Source of the DNA: Oxalobacteraceae bacterium UBA7693
Lineage (GTDB): Bacteria > Pseudomonadota > Gammaproteobacteria > Burkholderiales > Burkholderiaceae_D
Assembly: GCA_002482715.1 (NCBI GenBank)
Contig: DLGN01000256.1
Location: 1-16,286 of the forward strand
DNA: 16,286 bases
Direction of reading: 5' to 3'
This document shows positions 1 to 6,786 of this stretch, piece by piece. How positions within the stretch are numbered: position 1 is the first letter of the stretch; each line of letters opens with the position of its first letter. Both the position numbers and the translations under genes were made by a program. The notes below the pieces were generated by a model, which saw only the letters and a program-made list of their open reading frames with translations, did no database searches and was not told the origin of the DNA.

Positions 1-1
1 C

Positions 2-874
2 ACGAGTGGTACACAAAGCCTTCCTGGGCTTTGGTTAAGCGTGATTGGCTTTGTTTTGGCGATCCTTGGCTTCTTTTTTATCCCACAAATCGGCATCGTT
101 TCAGCCATGTGTTCTGCCTTGGTTTTGGTGATGGGTTTTGGCGGCGTCGGCGCATGGATACAATTAGATCGTGTACGCGGTCAACATCCTGATGAAGCCA
201 TTGATGGAGTACGTAATGTCTTGCGTTTATTGGTACTGTTCGCTTTGATTACACCATTCTGGTCTTTGTTTGATCAAAAGGCTTCGACATGGGTACTGCA
301 AGGAGAACAAATGACTAAGCCAGAATGGTTTCCTGCTTCGGTTATGCAGTCATTAAATCCTTTGCTTGTGATGATCTTGATTCCATTTAATAACTTTGTT
401 CTATATCCCTTGCTTCGTTGGGCAGGCGTCAAAGTCACTTCTTTGCGCCGCATGGGGGCTGGTATCGCATTTACAGGCCTCGCATGGATTGTTGTGGGCG
501 GCCTGCAATTAGCGATTGATGGCGGTGATCCAGTGACCATCGTATGGCAAATTATTCCCTATGCTTTAATGACATTCGGCGAGGTTCTTGTATCTGCAAC
601 CGGACTAGAATTTGCTTATAGTCAAGCGCCATTATCGATGAAAGGCGTGATTACCAGTTTCTGGTATCTGTCCGTGACGGTGGGTAACCTGTGGGTTTTG
701 TTGGCGAATTCAAGTGTGAAAGGTGCTGCAGTGACGACTTATATTGAATCGCTGGGGCTGAGTGTGACGGCTTTCCAAATGTTCTTCTTCGCCGGTTTCT
801 GTCTGTTTGCTGCGTTCTTGTTTGCGATGTATGCACGCAATTATCGTATGTTAGACAACTATCGTAAGGCATAA
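2..874 (+). CDS. POT/PTR2-family proton-dependent oligopeptide transporter, 3' part (partial)
   Basis: The frame is open to the left edge of the window, so this is the C-terminal ~290 residues of a longer inner-membrane transporter (the family is usually about 450-550 aa). About eight hydrophobic segments are visible. Two POT family signatures are clear: PFWSLFDQKASTWVLQ near fragment residue 85, matching the FW-x-LFDQ-x-x-S-x-W helix of PepT-type transporters, and GEVLVSATGLEFAYSQAP followed by MKG, the classic E-x-L-x-S-x-TGLEF-x-Y-x-QAP-x-x-MK motif of a late helix. Family members couple proton influx to uptake of di- and tripeptides; the exact substrate cannot be read from the sequence. 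A GTG at 41 could be mistaken for a start, but the upstream codons remain open and protein-like. The stop TAA at 872-874 is followed within 15 bp by a strong terminator shared with the convergent phosphatase gene. Confidence 0.9.
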   Translation, partial: TSGTQSLPGLWLSVIGFVLAILGFFFIPQIGIVSAMCSALVLVMGFGGVGAWIQLDRVRGQHPDEAIDGVRNVLRLLVLFALITPFWSLFDQKASTWVLQGEQMTKPEWFPASVMQSLNPLLVMILIPFNNFVLYPLLRWAGVKVTSLRRMGAGIAFTGLAWIVVGGLQLAIDGGDPVTIVWQIIPYALMTFGEVLVSATGLEFAYSQAPLSMKGVITSFWYLSVTVGNLWVLLANSSVKGAAVTTYIESLGLSVTAFQMFFFAGFCLFAAFLFAMYARNYRMLDNYRKA

Positions 875-886
875 AGATAGCTTCAA

Positions 887-936
887 AAAAAACCGCAAGC
901 TCCGCGTTTTGACGCTAAGAGTTTGCGGTTTTTTTA
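887..936. terminator. Bidirectional intrinsic terminator between convergent genes
   Basis: Arms at 887-902 and 919-934 pair over 16 positions with one G-T wobble. The core is ACCGCAAGCTC against GAGTTTGCGGT, flanked by A-runs on one side and T-runs on the other, so it works on either strand. An inner hairpin (GCGT, loop TTTG, ACGC) caps it. It lies 12 bp after the transporter stop and 11 bp before the phosphatase stop on the other strand. Confidence 0.9.
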
Positions 937-947
937 CGTTTGATGAT

Positions 948-2657
948 CTATTTTAAAGTTTCAGTCAAGACGCGCCCTTCAGATCCAGATGGCAATCGAA
1001 TGCGTAGCAAATGCGATAAAGTGGGGGCAATGTCCATGACTTCTGCATATTGGCTATACGCGCCCGCTTTGATCCACGGTTTGCCCATGATCATTAAAGG
1101 TACATTGGTGTCATAGGTATATGGCGTACCGTGCGAAGTGCCTGAATTTGTAGAGCCAAAGTACCAGTAAGGTTTTACCACCACCATTACATCACCAGAT
1201 AATTGCTTATGCCACGCTCGTTGCATTAGGCGGCTGATACGGTCATTCGGCACTTGTCCATTTTCGAATTGCGTACGCGTAAACGTCGATGCAATGCCTT
1301 GGTAATTGAGTAAGAAACGTGCTGCAGTATTCTCTAATTCTGTGCGCGAAATACCTTTTGCTTCCGCTTTGCTGTAATCAAAAAAGTAGTAGGGCGCTGA
1401 CCATTTACGGATGAGTTTTTCAATCCCAAATTTCTCTACTAGATGTTGATTTAATGCTGCCGACATTTTGCTCGCGTCAAGACGATTCGCATCACGTTTC
1501 ATGCTCTGTGAAAATTCGGGTACGTTGGCGAAACCATGATCAGCGGTCAAGACCACCAGCGTATTGTCTAGCCCAATTCTTTTATCGACATCACTCAAAA
1601 ATTTTGCCAATAAACGATCAAGGCGTTGCAAGTGATCGTGCGACATTTTGCTCTCGGGTCCCCAAGTGTGATTGACATAATCATGACTCGATAAACTCAC
1701 TCCCAATACATCGGTCGCGCCTGTTGGATTACTTCCTAACTTTTCGCCTTCGATTGCAGCACGGGCGAAATCTAAAGTCAGTTCATCCACGTAAGGACCG
1801 GTGAATAATTTTTCATAATATTCAGCATCGGGCTTTCCGGATGCGCTGTCATAGGTGTAAGGAAAGCGTTTGCTACTGCTGGAATTTGCAGGTGCGACTA
1901 TATCATCGTGTGCATCATCATGATAAGCATGCTCTGCTAATGATGTGGCCCATTGTTTTCCGTAGAAACGATCTTGCGGCTTAGTCGCATGGAAGGCGGT
2001 ATGCCAAGCCGGATGTTGATTCATGTAGTATGTGCTGCTGGCAAAGGCTCCGGTTTTCTTCATCAACATATAGGCCGTACCAGTTTTACCGGCTAATAAA
2101 ATCGCGCCGCGATCTTTACCAGATACGGTCACTACCTTGGAACGATTGCCCGTGGCGTAACGCAATTCATCACCGACAGTGCTGACTTTGAGATTGGCTG
2201 GCGAGGTTCCATCGCTGGCTTTGGTGTCGGTGCCGATATACGTGTGTTGCGTATCTTCGGTACAGTAAACCGAAGCAGATGTTTTAGGATCGAACCAGCT
2301 ATTACCAATAATTCCATGCTGATACGGATACGCGCCTGTCAACACCGCGCTATGACCGACGGCGGTAACCGTAATGCCATGCGCCTGATGCGCATTGCCA
2401 AACCATGCACCTTGTTCCATCAAACGCTTAAAACCACCTTCGCCAAATTGGTGGCGATAGCGTTGTACCTGTTCGTTTGGCAGACCGTCAACTACTAATA
2501 CCAAAATTAACTTAGGTGCTTTCGCGATTTGTGGTGCTTGGTTCGGTGAAGCCGCCAGCGCATAGTGGCAACTGCTGGTCAGTGCGAATGCAGTTAATCC
2601 AGTTAATAGCGTACGACGCAATTGGGAAGAGGGGGCTTGGTGTTTTAAATTCAGCAT
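948..2657 (-). CDS. Secreted PafA-type alkaline phosphatase / phosphodiesterase-superfamily phosphatase
   Basis: Probable periplasmic phosphomonoesterase of the alkaline phosphatase superfamily. In numbering from the TTG at 2684 (578 aa), the active-site residues match PafA in order and spacing: metal ligand D66 (VVDG), nucleophile T107 (TVTAVGH), N128 (GNSW), K190 and R192 (SGKDRGAI), D335 and H339 (SSHDYVNH), D382-H383 (TADHG) and H518 (SHGTPY). The T-to-N, T-to-K and T-to-R distances (+21, +83, +85) equal those I recall for Elizabethkingia PafA. The N-terminus has a basic, then hydrophobic stretch ending near ALA-AS, a signal peptide. I prefer the ATG at 2657 (569 aa) because it gives a cleaner signal peptide; TTG at 2684 is the only longer choice before an in-frame stop. 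Neither has a clear Shine-Dalgarno. The MBL-fold gene lies upstream on the same strand, 155-182 bp away. Confidence 0.9.
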   Translation of the reverse strand: MLNLKHQAPSSQLRRTLLTGLTAFALTSSCHYALAASPNQAPQIAKAPKLILVLVVDGLPNEQVQRYRHQFGEGGFKRLMEQGAWFGNAHQAHGITVTAVGHSAVLTGAYPYQHGIIGNSWFDPKTSASVYCTEDTQHTYIGTDTKASDGTSPANLKVSTVGDELRYATGNRSKVVTVSGKDRGAILLAGKTGTAYMLMKKTGAFASSTYYMNQHPAWHTAFHATKPQDRFYGKQWATSLAEHAYHDDAHDDIVAPANSSSSKRFPYTYDSASGKPDAEYYEKLFTGPYVDELTLDFARAAIEGEKLGSNPTGATDVLGVSLSSHDYVNHTWGPESKMSHDHLQRLDRLLAKFLSDVDKRIGLDNTLVVLTADHGFANVPEFSQSMKRDANRLDASKMSAALNQHLVEKFGIEKLIRKWSAPYYFFDYSKAEAKGISRTELENTAARFLLNYQGIASTFTRTQFENGQVPNDRISRLMQRAWHKQLSGDVMVVVKPYWYFGSTNSGTSHGTPYTYDTNVPLMIMGKPWIKAGAYSQYAEVMDIAPTLSHLLRIRLPSGSEGRVLTETLK

Positions 2658-2671
2658 AGTGAAAAAGAATG

Positions 2672-2723
2672 TCGAAGGAAACAAAAGAGCGTTAAGGATA
2701 ACGCATGTTGTTGATTCCTTCGA
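2672..2723 (-). other. Nested stem-loop in the leader of the phosphatase gene
   Basis: TCGAAGGAA at 2672-2680 is perfectly inverted as TTCCTTCGA at 2715-2723. Inside it, GCGTTA (2689-2694) and TAACGC (2699-2704) form a second hairpin with a 4-nt loop. On the minus strand the inner hairpin is followed by a T-rich stretch (TCTTTTGTTT), so it could also act as a weak terminator for the upstream MBL-fold gene. Which role applies is unknown. Confidence 0.5.
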
Positions 2724-2749
2724 GTAACTTTGCTTGAATTTGCGTGGAT

Positions 2750-2778
2750 TTTATATTGTGCGTATAAGTCGCTGTCCC
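2750..2778 (-). promoter_or_regulatory. Candidate sigma-70 promoter for the phosphatase gene
   Basis: On the minus strand, GGGACA (2778-2773) and TATAAA (2755-2750) are separated by 17 bp. They match the -35 consensus at 4 of 6 positions and the -10 consensus at 5 of 6. Transcription would start just ahead of the nested stem-loop at 2672-2723. This is prediction by eye only. Confidence 0.3.
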
Positions 2779-2839
2779 CACATCGGTGGCTTGATGGCGA
2801 TTTATACACTTTGTGTTTTTAGTCGGTAGATTTCTCTAC

Positions 2840-3724
2840 TTACCATTTCATCTCGCCGGTATTTACCTTGGCGCCTATGTCTAGTGACATGCCACCATCA
2901 GCCAATTGTGGGTAGGACTGCTTCATTGTTTGGATCAGTGCAGTGCTGTCTTTGCTAGTGGCGAGATTTTTCTCAAAAGTTTGCAAGTAATTTTTCGTAA
3001 AACTGATCGTACTGACATCAACGGACGTGCCTGCACTCATGTGACCTGGAACAACCAGCTCAGGCTTCAAGGCTGCCATCTCATCTAATTGCGCTATCCA
3101 TGCCGCACGCTCGGCGCTGCTTTGCGTATCTGCCGTCCACACGTGCATATTGCCGAATACAGCGATATTGCCGACGATGGCTTTAATCGATGGTATCCAT
3201 GCATAAGGACGGTGCGCCAACATACCGGTAGTGCCGCGAATTTCTATAGATTGACCTTCGAAGCTTATGGTGTTGCCACTTAATGCTAGTGGTGTGACTG
3301 GTGTACGTGGTGCATTCAAGCCCATTTTAGGCCCCCAGAATGCCACTTTGCCAGCCATCTTCGCGCTCAGCTTTTCAAGTACCGCAGGTGTACTCACGAC
3401 TTTGGCTTGCGGGAAGAATTCTTTCAAAGTCTCTACACCAAAGTAGTAATCAGGATCGGCCTGACTGACATAGATGATGCTCAATTGTTTGCCGCTATCG
3501 AGTACATTGGCGGCGATGCGCAAGGCGTCTGCGCGGGTGAAGCCTGCATCAATCACCATCGCTTCTTTTTCGCCATAGATGAGGGTGGAGTTGACGTTGA
3601 AGCTGCCACTGCCTGCGTTATAAATTTTCACGGTCAGTGGGGCAGGTTGGACGGCTTGTGCTGTGCCAAGAGTGACGGCAAGTGTGGCGGCGATTGTGCT
3701 GCTAATTAAGCTAGTGCGAATCAT
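2840..3724 (-). CDS. Secreted MBL-fold (metallo-beta-lactamase superfamily) protein with degenerate metal motif
   Basis: 294 aa. Residues 1-24 form a signal peptide (cleavage likely after AQA), so it is exported. The fold is indicated by NSTLIYGEKEAMVIDAG at 45-61 and the VVPGH segment at 224-228. The place of the usual H-x-H-x-D-H motif reads SQADPDYYFG at 87-96: the three histidines are Q88, D90 and Y93, and only D92 remains. H228 keeps the late metal-ligand position. Related proteins with H-P-D-P-D-H-style motifs exist, so metal binding may be altered rather than lost. The ATG at 3724 is well supported: AAAGGAG lies 6 nt upstream. It is divergent from a LysR gene across 121 bp, the classical arrangement for a regulator and its target. 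Substrate unknown; annotation as an active hydrolase is not secure. Confidence 0.82.
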   Translation of the reverse strand: MIRTSLISSTIAATLAVTLGTAQAVQPAPLTVKIYNAGSGSFNVNSTLIYGEKEAMVIDAGFTRADALRIAANVLDSGKQLSIIYVSQADPDYYFGVETLKEFFPQAKVVSTPAVLEKLSAKMAGKVAFWGPKMGLNAPRTPVTPLALSGNTISFEGQSIEIRGTTGMLAHRPYAWIPSIKAIVGNIAVFGNMHVWTADTQSSAERAAWIAQLDEMAALKPELVVPGHMSAGTSVDVSTISFTKNYLQTFEKNLATSKDSTALIQTMKQSYPQLADGGMSLDIGAKVNTGEMKW

Positions 3725-3752
3725 GATGAGCTCCTTTGGTCTGATAAAAAGT

Positions 3753-3783
3753 ACGCAAAATTGCGTTGGATTGAACTATAGTT
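3753..3783. promoter_or_regulatory. Candidate LysR operator region between divergent genes
   Basis: Two palindromes lie in the 121-bp divergent spacer. One is ACGCAA, AA, TTGCGT at 3753-3766; the other is the perfect 10-mer AACTATAGTT at 3774-3783. The second contains TATAGT, a near-consensus -10 for the leftward gene. LysR-type proteins usually bind interrupted palindromes in such spacers, often near their partner's promoter. Assignment is by position and symmetry only. Confidence 0.4.
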
Positions 3784-3845
3784 GCTAATATCAGCCAGAT
3801 AAACCGCATAAAATGCGCATTACTATTTCTTAAATCGAGCAAATT

Positions 3846-4757
3846 GTGGATAGATTAACTGCGATGCAAGTTTTTGTTGAAGTCGCCACCAGTGGCAGCT
3901 TTAGTGCGACTGCCGATAAATTAGACATGTCACGCGCCATGGTGACGCGTTATGTGGGCGAGATGGAACGTTGGCTGGCGGCACGGCTACTACAGCGCAC
4001 CACGCGTAGTGTGACCCTGACCGATGCAGGTGAAAATTGCTTGCGTCGTTGTCAGCAAATGTTAGCGCTGATGGAAAACGTAGAAGAGGAAACCAGTGAT
4101 AACGAAGGTGAATTGCGCGGGCAAGTTCGTATCACCTGCAGCGTGTCGCTTTGTTATGCGCAACTGGCAGCGGCAATCGTGGATTTCTTACGCTTGCATC
4201 CACAACTGAAGATTGATTTGAACGCCAGCGAAGGTGCGTTGAATCTGGTCGAAGCGCGAATTGATCTGGCGATACGGATTAGCGCCGCGCCCGATCCCAC
4301 TCTAATCGGCCGTATTCTGGCACCGTGCAGTTCAGTTCTAGTTGCGTCTCCCGCTTATTTGGCGAACCACGGCATTCCGCAACTGCCAGCGGATTTAACA
4401 GCGCACCGTTGTGTCAGCTATGCTAATTTTGGTAAGAGCATTTGGAAGCTGAGTCGCGGTGAAGAGAGCGCACAAGTCAGCATAGGCGGCTACTTCAGTG
4501 CAAATGAAGCAACCACATTATTACAAGGCTGTCTGGCAGGTGGCGGTATCGCTTTGCAACCGACTTATTTAGCCAATCCGTATTTACGCGATGGTCGTTT
4601 GCAACAAGTCTTGCCCGAATGGGATTTGCCAGAAATGTCGATTTACGCGCTTTATCCGTCGCGCAAACATTTATCCCCTGCCGTAAGAGCCTTGCTTGAT
4701 TTTCTGGTGGAGTGGTTTGCTGTCGTGCCTTGGCAGGATAGCGAATCAAAAATTTAG
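3846..4757 (+). CDS. LysR-type transcriptional regulator (CrgA/AaeR-like)
   Basis: 303 aa, the usual LysR length. The N-terminal winged helix-turn-helix covers about residues 1-60: the family opening MDRLTAMQVFVEVATSGSFS, recognition helix around SRAMVTRYVGEME (29-41), and wing RLLQRTTRSVTLTDAG (48-62). The rest is a periplasmic-binding-protein-like co-inducer domain from about residue 92 (LRGQVRITC) to the end. I accept the GTG at 3846 because it gives the conserved MDRL opening; the ATG at 3864 would delete it. The Shine-Dalgarno is weak. It likely controls the divergent MBL-fold gene, perhaps with the phosphatase behind it, but the inducer cannot be guessed. Downstream only half of a terminator hairpin remains (4759-4778). 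Confidence 0.93.
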   Translation: MDRLTAMQVFVEVATSGSFSATADKLDMSRAMVTRYVGEMERWLAARLLQRTTRSVTLTDAGENCLRRCQQMLALMENVEEETSDNEGELRGQVRITCSVSLCYAQLAAAIVDFLRLHPQLKIDLNASEGALNLVEARIDLAIRISAAPDPTLIGRILAPCSSVLVASPAYLANHGIPQLPADLTAHRCVSYANFGKSIWKLSRGEESAQVSIGGYFSANEATTLLQGCLAGGGIALQPTYLANPYLRDGRLQQVLPEWDLPEMSIYALYPSRKHLSPAVRALLDFLVEWFAVVPWQDSESKI

Positions 4758-4758
4758 T

Positions 4759-4778
4759 ACATAAAAAAAGAGAAGTCT
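4759..4778 (+). repeat. Half-terminator remnant; left copy of a direct repeat flanking hipBA
   Basis: ACAT, seven As, then GAGAAGTCT. The same sequence with six As occurs at 6781-6799, where it is the left arm of a complete terminator. Here the matching right arm is absent: GAAAAACGGCGG follows instead. The two copies start 2,022 bp apart and bracket the palindromic element and the hipBA operon. Confidence 0.65.
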
Positions 4779-4860
4779 GAAAAACGGCGGTAATCAATTT
4801 TTGCAATTAATTTTAGGACTTAGAACTTATGCAAAATTGCGTTGGTTAAAGCTTCATTGC

Positions 4861-4920
4861 GTAGGGTGCGCCGTGCGCACCAAACATATTGGCTGCTTCG
4901 GTGCGCACGGCGCACCCTAC
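4861..4920. repeat. REP-like perfect inverted repeat (21-bp arms, 18-nt loop)
   Basis: The arms at 4861-4881 and 4900-4920 are exact reverse complements; the left arm begins GTAGGGTGCGCCG and ends TGCGCACC. Each arm is itself palindromic (GGTGCGC, CGT, GCGCACC), so each can fold alone, as in REP/BIME units. On RNA it would form a very stable hairpin and could end LysR transcription, although no T-run follows. Confidence 0.9.
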
Positions 4921-4961
4921 TTACGCCATTTATTCTTGAGGTCAATACGCTTTTCCCCTTT

Positions 4962-4983
4962 ATCGAGCACAAATCGAGCACAA
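4962..4983 (+). repeat. Tandem 11-bp direct repeat (two copies)
   Basis: ATCGAGCACAA occurs twice without a gap, at 4962-4972 and 4973-4983. It lies in the noncoding stretch before hipB. No function can be assigned; replication slippage is enough to explain it. Confidence 0.8.
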
Positions 4984-5062
4984 CAAAGGAACACAACAAC
5001 GCCAGCGTCTGTTTTGCGTCAGTCCTAAATCTTTGTAATGTGAAGTCCATCTAAAATACAGC

Positions 5063-5122
5063 TTGTATTCCAAATAAAGTAAATTATAATTAATCTAATC
5101 ACGCATAAGGTAAATTATAGTT
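5063..5122 (+). promoter_or_regulatory. hipBA promoter with paired operator-like direct repeats
   Basis: TTGTAT (5063-5068) and a perfect TATAAT (5085-5090) are 16 bp apart. GTAAATTATAATT at 5079-5091 overlaps the -10 box, and GTAAATTATAGTT recurs at 5110-5122, 31 bp downstream (about three helical turns) and directly before the hipB start. The first copy contains the perfect palindrome AATTATAATT. HipB proteins repress their own operon by binding repeated sites in this position, so these are good candidates for HipB operators. Confidence 0.55.
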
Positions 5123-5123
5123 T

Positions 5124-5462
5124 ATGTCTAGTCCAAAACCCTCTGTCATAGCATTCCCTCCAGAGTGTAGCGTAGCACTTGTTGAATTAGGGGCGCGTAT
5201 ACGTTATCAACGCCAAGCCGCCAACTGGACCATTTCAGATATGGCATCGCGATTATTTTGTTCAAAGCCGACCTACATGGCGTTGGAGGCTGGCAAACCA
5301 ACGGTTTCCATTGGCATTTTAATCAAAGCTTTATGGGTATTAGGTCTTGCCGATGGCATACAAGATTTATGCCCATTGACTATAGGGGAACCAGCAAATC
5401 GCAGGATACGAAGCCGCAAAACAAATTCATTGAACATTAAGGGAGATGAACTTGACTTCTGA
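5124..5462 (+). CDS. hipB: HipB-like XRE-family antitoxin
   Basis: 112 aa, somewhat longer than the 88-aa E. coli HipB. A Cro/C1-type helix-turn-helix spans about residues 20-77: LGARIRYQRQAANWTISDMA, then the recognition region SKPTYMALEAGKPTVSIG and the closing helix ILIKALWVLGL, which is typical of HipB. A basic tail (RRIRSRKT, about 93-100) follows. It is expected to bind and neutralise the kinase encoded next and to repress the operon through the direct repeats just upstream. The ATG at 5124 has a weak AAGG 13 nt away. The end overlaps the start of hipA by 17 bp (or 11 bp if hipA starts at its TTG), indicating translational coupling. Confidence 0.9.
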   Translation: MSSPKPSVIAFPPECSVALVELGARIRYQRQAANWTISDMASRLFCSKPTYMALEAGKPTVSIGILIKALWVLGLADGIQDLCPLTIGEPANRRIRSRKTNSLNIKGDELDF

Positions 5463-6708
5463 ACACCAGTTGTACGTCGGAATGGTTCTTCCAGGTGAAA
5501 CTGCACCAGTAGCAGCAGCACTCATGAAATTTGCAAGAGTGAATGCAAACGAAGAGGGCGTGTTTGCCTATGGTAAACAATATCAAAAAAATCCAAATGC
5601 AGTGGCATTACATCCTGATATTTTTCCGTTGAACGATGCGGTGGTATCGCTTCCGAGCAATCCTATACGTGACAGTGGTGCATTACCGATAGTGATTCAA
5701 GATGCCTTGCCTGACGCATGGGGTCGCATGGTTCTGGCAAGTCACAATAAAAACCAAGGCTTAACGGACATCGAGTTGCTGTTGCAGTCCAATGATGATC
5801 GGGTAGGGGCGATGGTGTTTTCTGGCACACCACAAATGCCGCCCAATAATTTACCGCAAAGCCATGACATAAAAACTCTCTCCGAGGCGATCGAGAAACT
5901 GCAATATGGGATCGAATTAACTGACGAGCTAAGACGACTACTTTTGCTCGGTGGTAGTTTGGGGGGAGCACGCCCAAAGGCATCTTTTGTTCATGATCAT
6001 GCATTATGGTTGGCGAAATTTCCTATGAGAGGGGATATCGCTGACATGCAAATTATGGAATGCGCGACACTGGCCTTGGCTAAGGAATGTGGCATACGTG
6101 TACCGCAAACGCTACTGGTTCCGGCGGGGGGGAGCGGCTATGCCATGCTAACTAAGCGTTTTGATCGTCATGGCCCACTGACGGCATTAAGCCGGATTCA
6201 CTATCTGAGCTTGTCTGGGTTTGCCAACGTCGCATATCGGTCAAATAATTGTAGTTACGTGCAATTCGCCATCTTATTAAACCGTTTGGGAAGTAATGCA
6301 GTTGCCGATATGAAGGAGCTGTTTATCAGGATGGTATTCAACATGGTCATTGATAATAGCGATGACCATATTAAGAACCACGGTGTTTTGTATTCGGGGA
6401 ATGGACGCTATCATTTATCGCCCGCGTTCGACATGGTGCCGCAACTGCAAAATCTTGGTTATACCTCATTAAGTATCGACGGCATTACGCAAAATGCCCA
6501 CCTGGATTATGCGCGTGCGTGTGCATCCAAGTTTGGCGTCACGCATGATGAAGCGAACCGTCTGATCCATCACATTCTCGATACGGTTCATCGACATTGG
6601 TACGCCTTTTTTAAAGCCTGCCATGCGGATAAATTATTGCTAGAACAAGTGCGAGATTGCTTCCAACGTCAAATGCGTAATATCGGTGCGCCAAAAGAGT
6701 TTTACTAA
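5446..6708 (+). CDS. hipA: HipA-like serine/threonine kinase toxin
   Basis: 420 aa, close to E. coli HipA (440 aa). An N-terminal subdomain (to about residue 110, with LPDAWGRMVLA near 89-99) precedes the kinase core. SLGGARPKA at 171-179 matches the loop carrying the regulatory autophosphorylation serine (S171, equivalent to Ser150). NSDDHIKN at 304-311 is the catalytic loop (D306, N311), and SPAFDMVP holds the Mg-binding aspartate D329. All key residues are present, so the kinase looks functional. Known HipA proteins inhibit growth by phosphorylating aminoacyl-tRNA synthetases such as GltX; the target here is not known. Start: AAGGGAG abuts the ATG at 5446 with no spacer, but lies 6 nt before TTG 5452, giving MTSEHQLYVG, so TTG may be used. 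Partner of hipB in a type II toxin-antitoxin operon. Confidence 0.93.
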   Translation: MNLTSEHQLYVGMVLPGETAPVAAALMKFARVNANEEGVFAYGKQYQKNPNAVALHPDIFPLNDAVVSLPSNPIRDSGALPIVIQDALPDAWGRMVLASHNKNQGLTDIELLLQSNDDRVGAMVFSGTPQMPPNNLPQSHDIKTLSEAIEKLQYGIELTDELRRLLLLGGSLGGARPKASFVHDHALWLAKFPMRGDIADMQIMECATLALAKECGIRVPQTLLVPAGGSGYAMLTKRFDRHGPLTALSRIHYLSLSGFANVAYRSNNCSYVQFAILLNRLGSNAVADMKELFIRMVFNMVIDNSDDHIKNHGVLYSGNGRYHLSPAFDMVPQLQNLGYTSLSIDGITQNAHLDYARACASKFGVTHDEANRLIHHILDTVHRHWYAFFKACHADKLLLEQVRDCFQRQMRNIGAPKEFY

Positions 6709-6786
6709 TGGGTAAAGATGCTCACCTTTTGCATTAGAACGATTAGCTTCATTAGAATGAATCAGAGTAAGACGTTTCGCACATAA

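Larger units (their letters stand above)
4812..5029. repeat. Possible MITE-like element with 9-bp terminal inverted repeats
   Basis: TTTAGGACT at 4812-4820 is perfectly inverted as AGTCCTAAA at 5021-5029, and both ends carry GCAAAA a few bases further inward (4831-4836, and inverted at 5012-5017). The interior contains the perfect 21-bp inverted repeat at 4861-4920 and a tandem 11-bp repeat. No convincing target-site duplication flanks it and no protein is encoded; short open frames here are produced by the palindrome. It fills most of the 366-bp gap between the LysR and hipB genes. Whether it is one mobile unit or chance pairing of short ends is unproven. Confidence 0.4.

Noticed and set aside
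2692..2706. Four-codon ATG frame with a Shine-Dalgarno-like GAAGGA in the phosphatase leader
   Set aside because: Too short to support as a gene; kept only as part of the leader-structure observation.
4861..4983. Possible CRISPR or integron-type repeat array
   Set aside because: There is one inverted pair and one tandem duplicate, with no regularly spaced direct repeats or spacers and no associated genes.
4801..5054. Several 70-100 aa open frames across the palindrome before hipB
   Set aside because: They read through the inverted repeat on both strands and give mirrored peptides (for example RRVRRAH, RRAHR), so they result from the repeat and are not genes.
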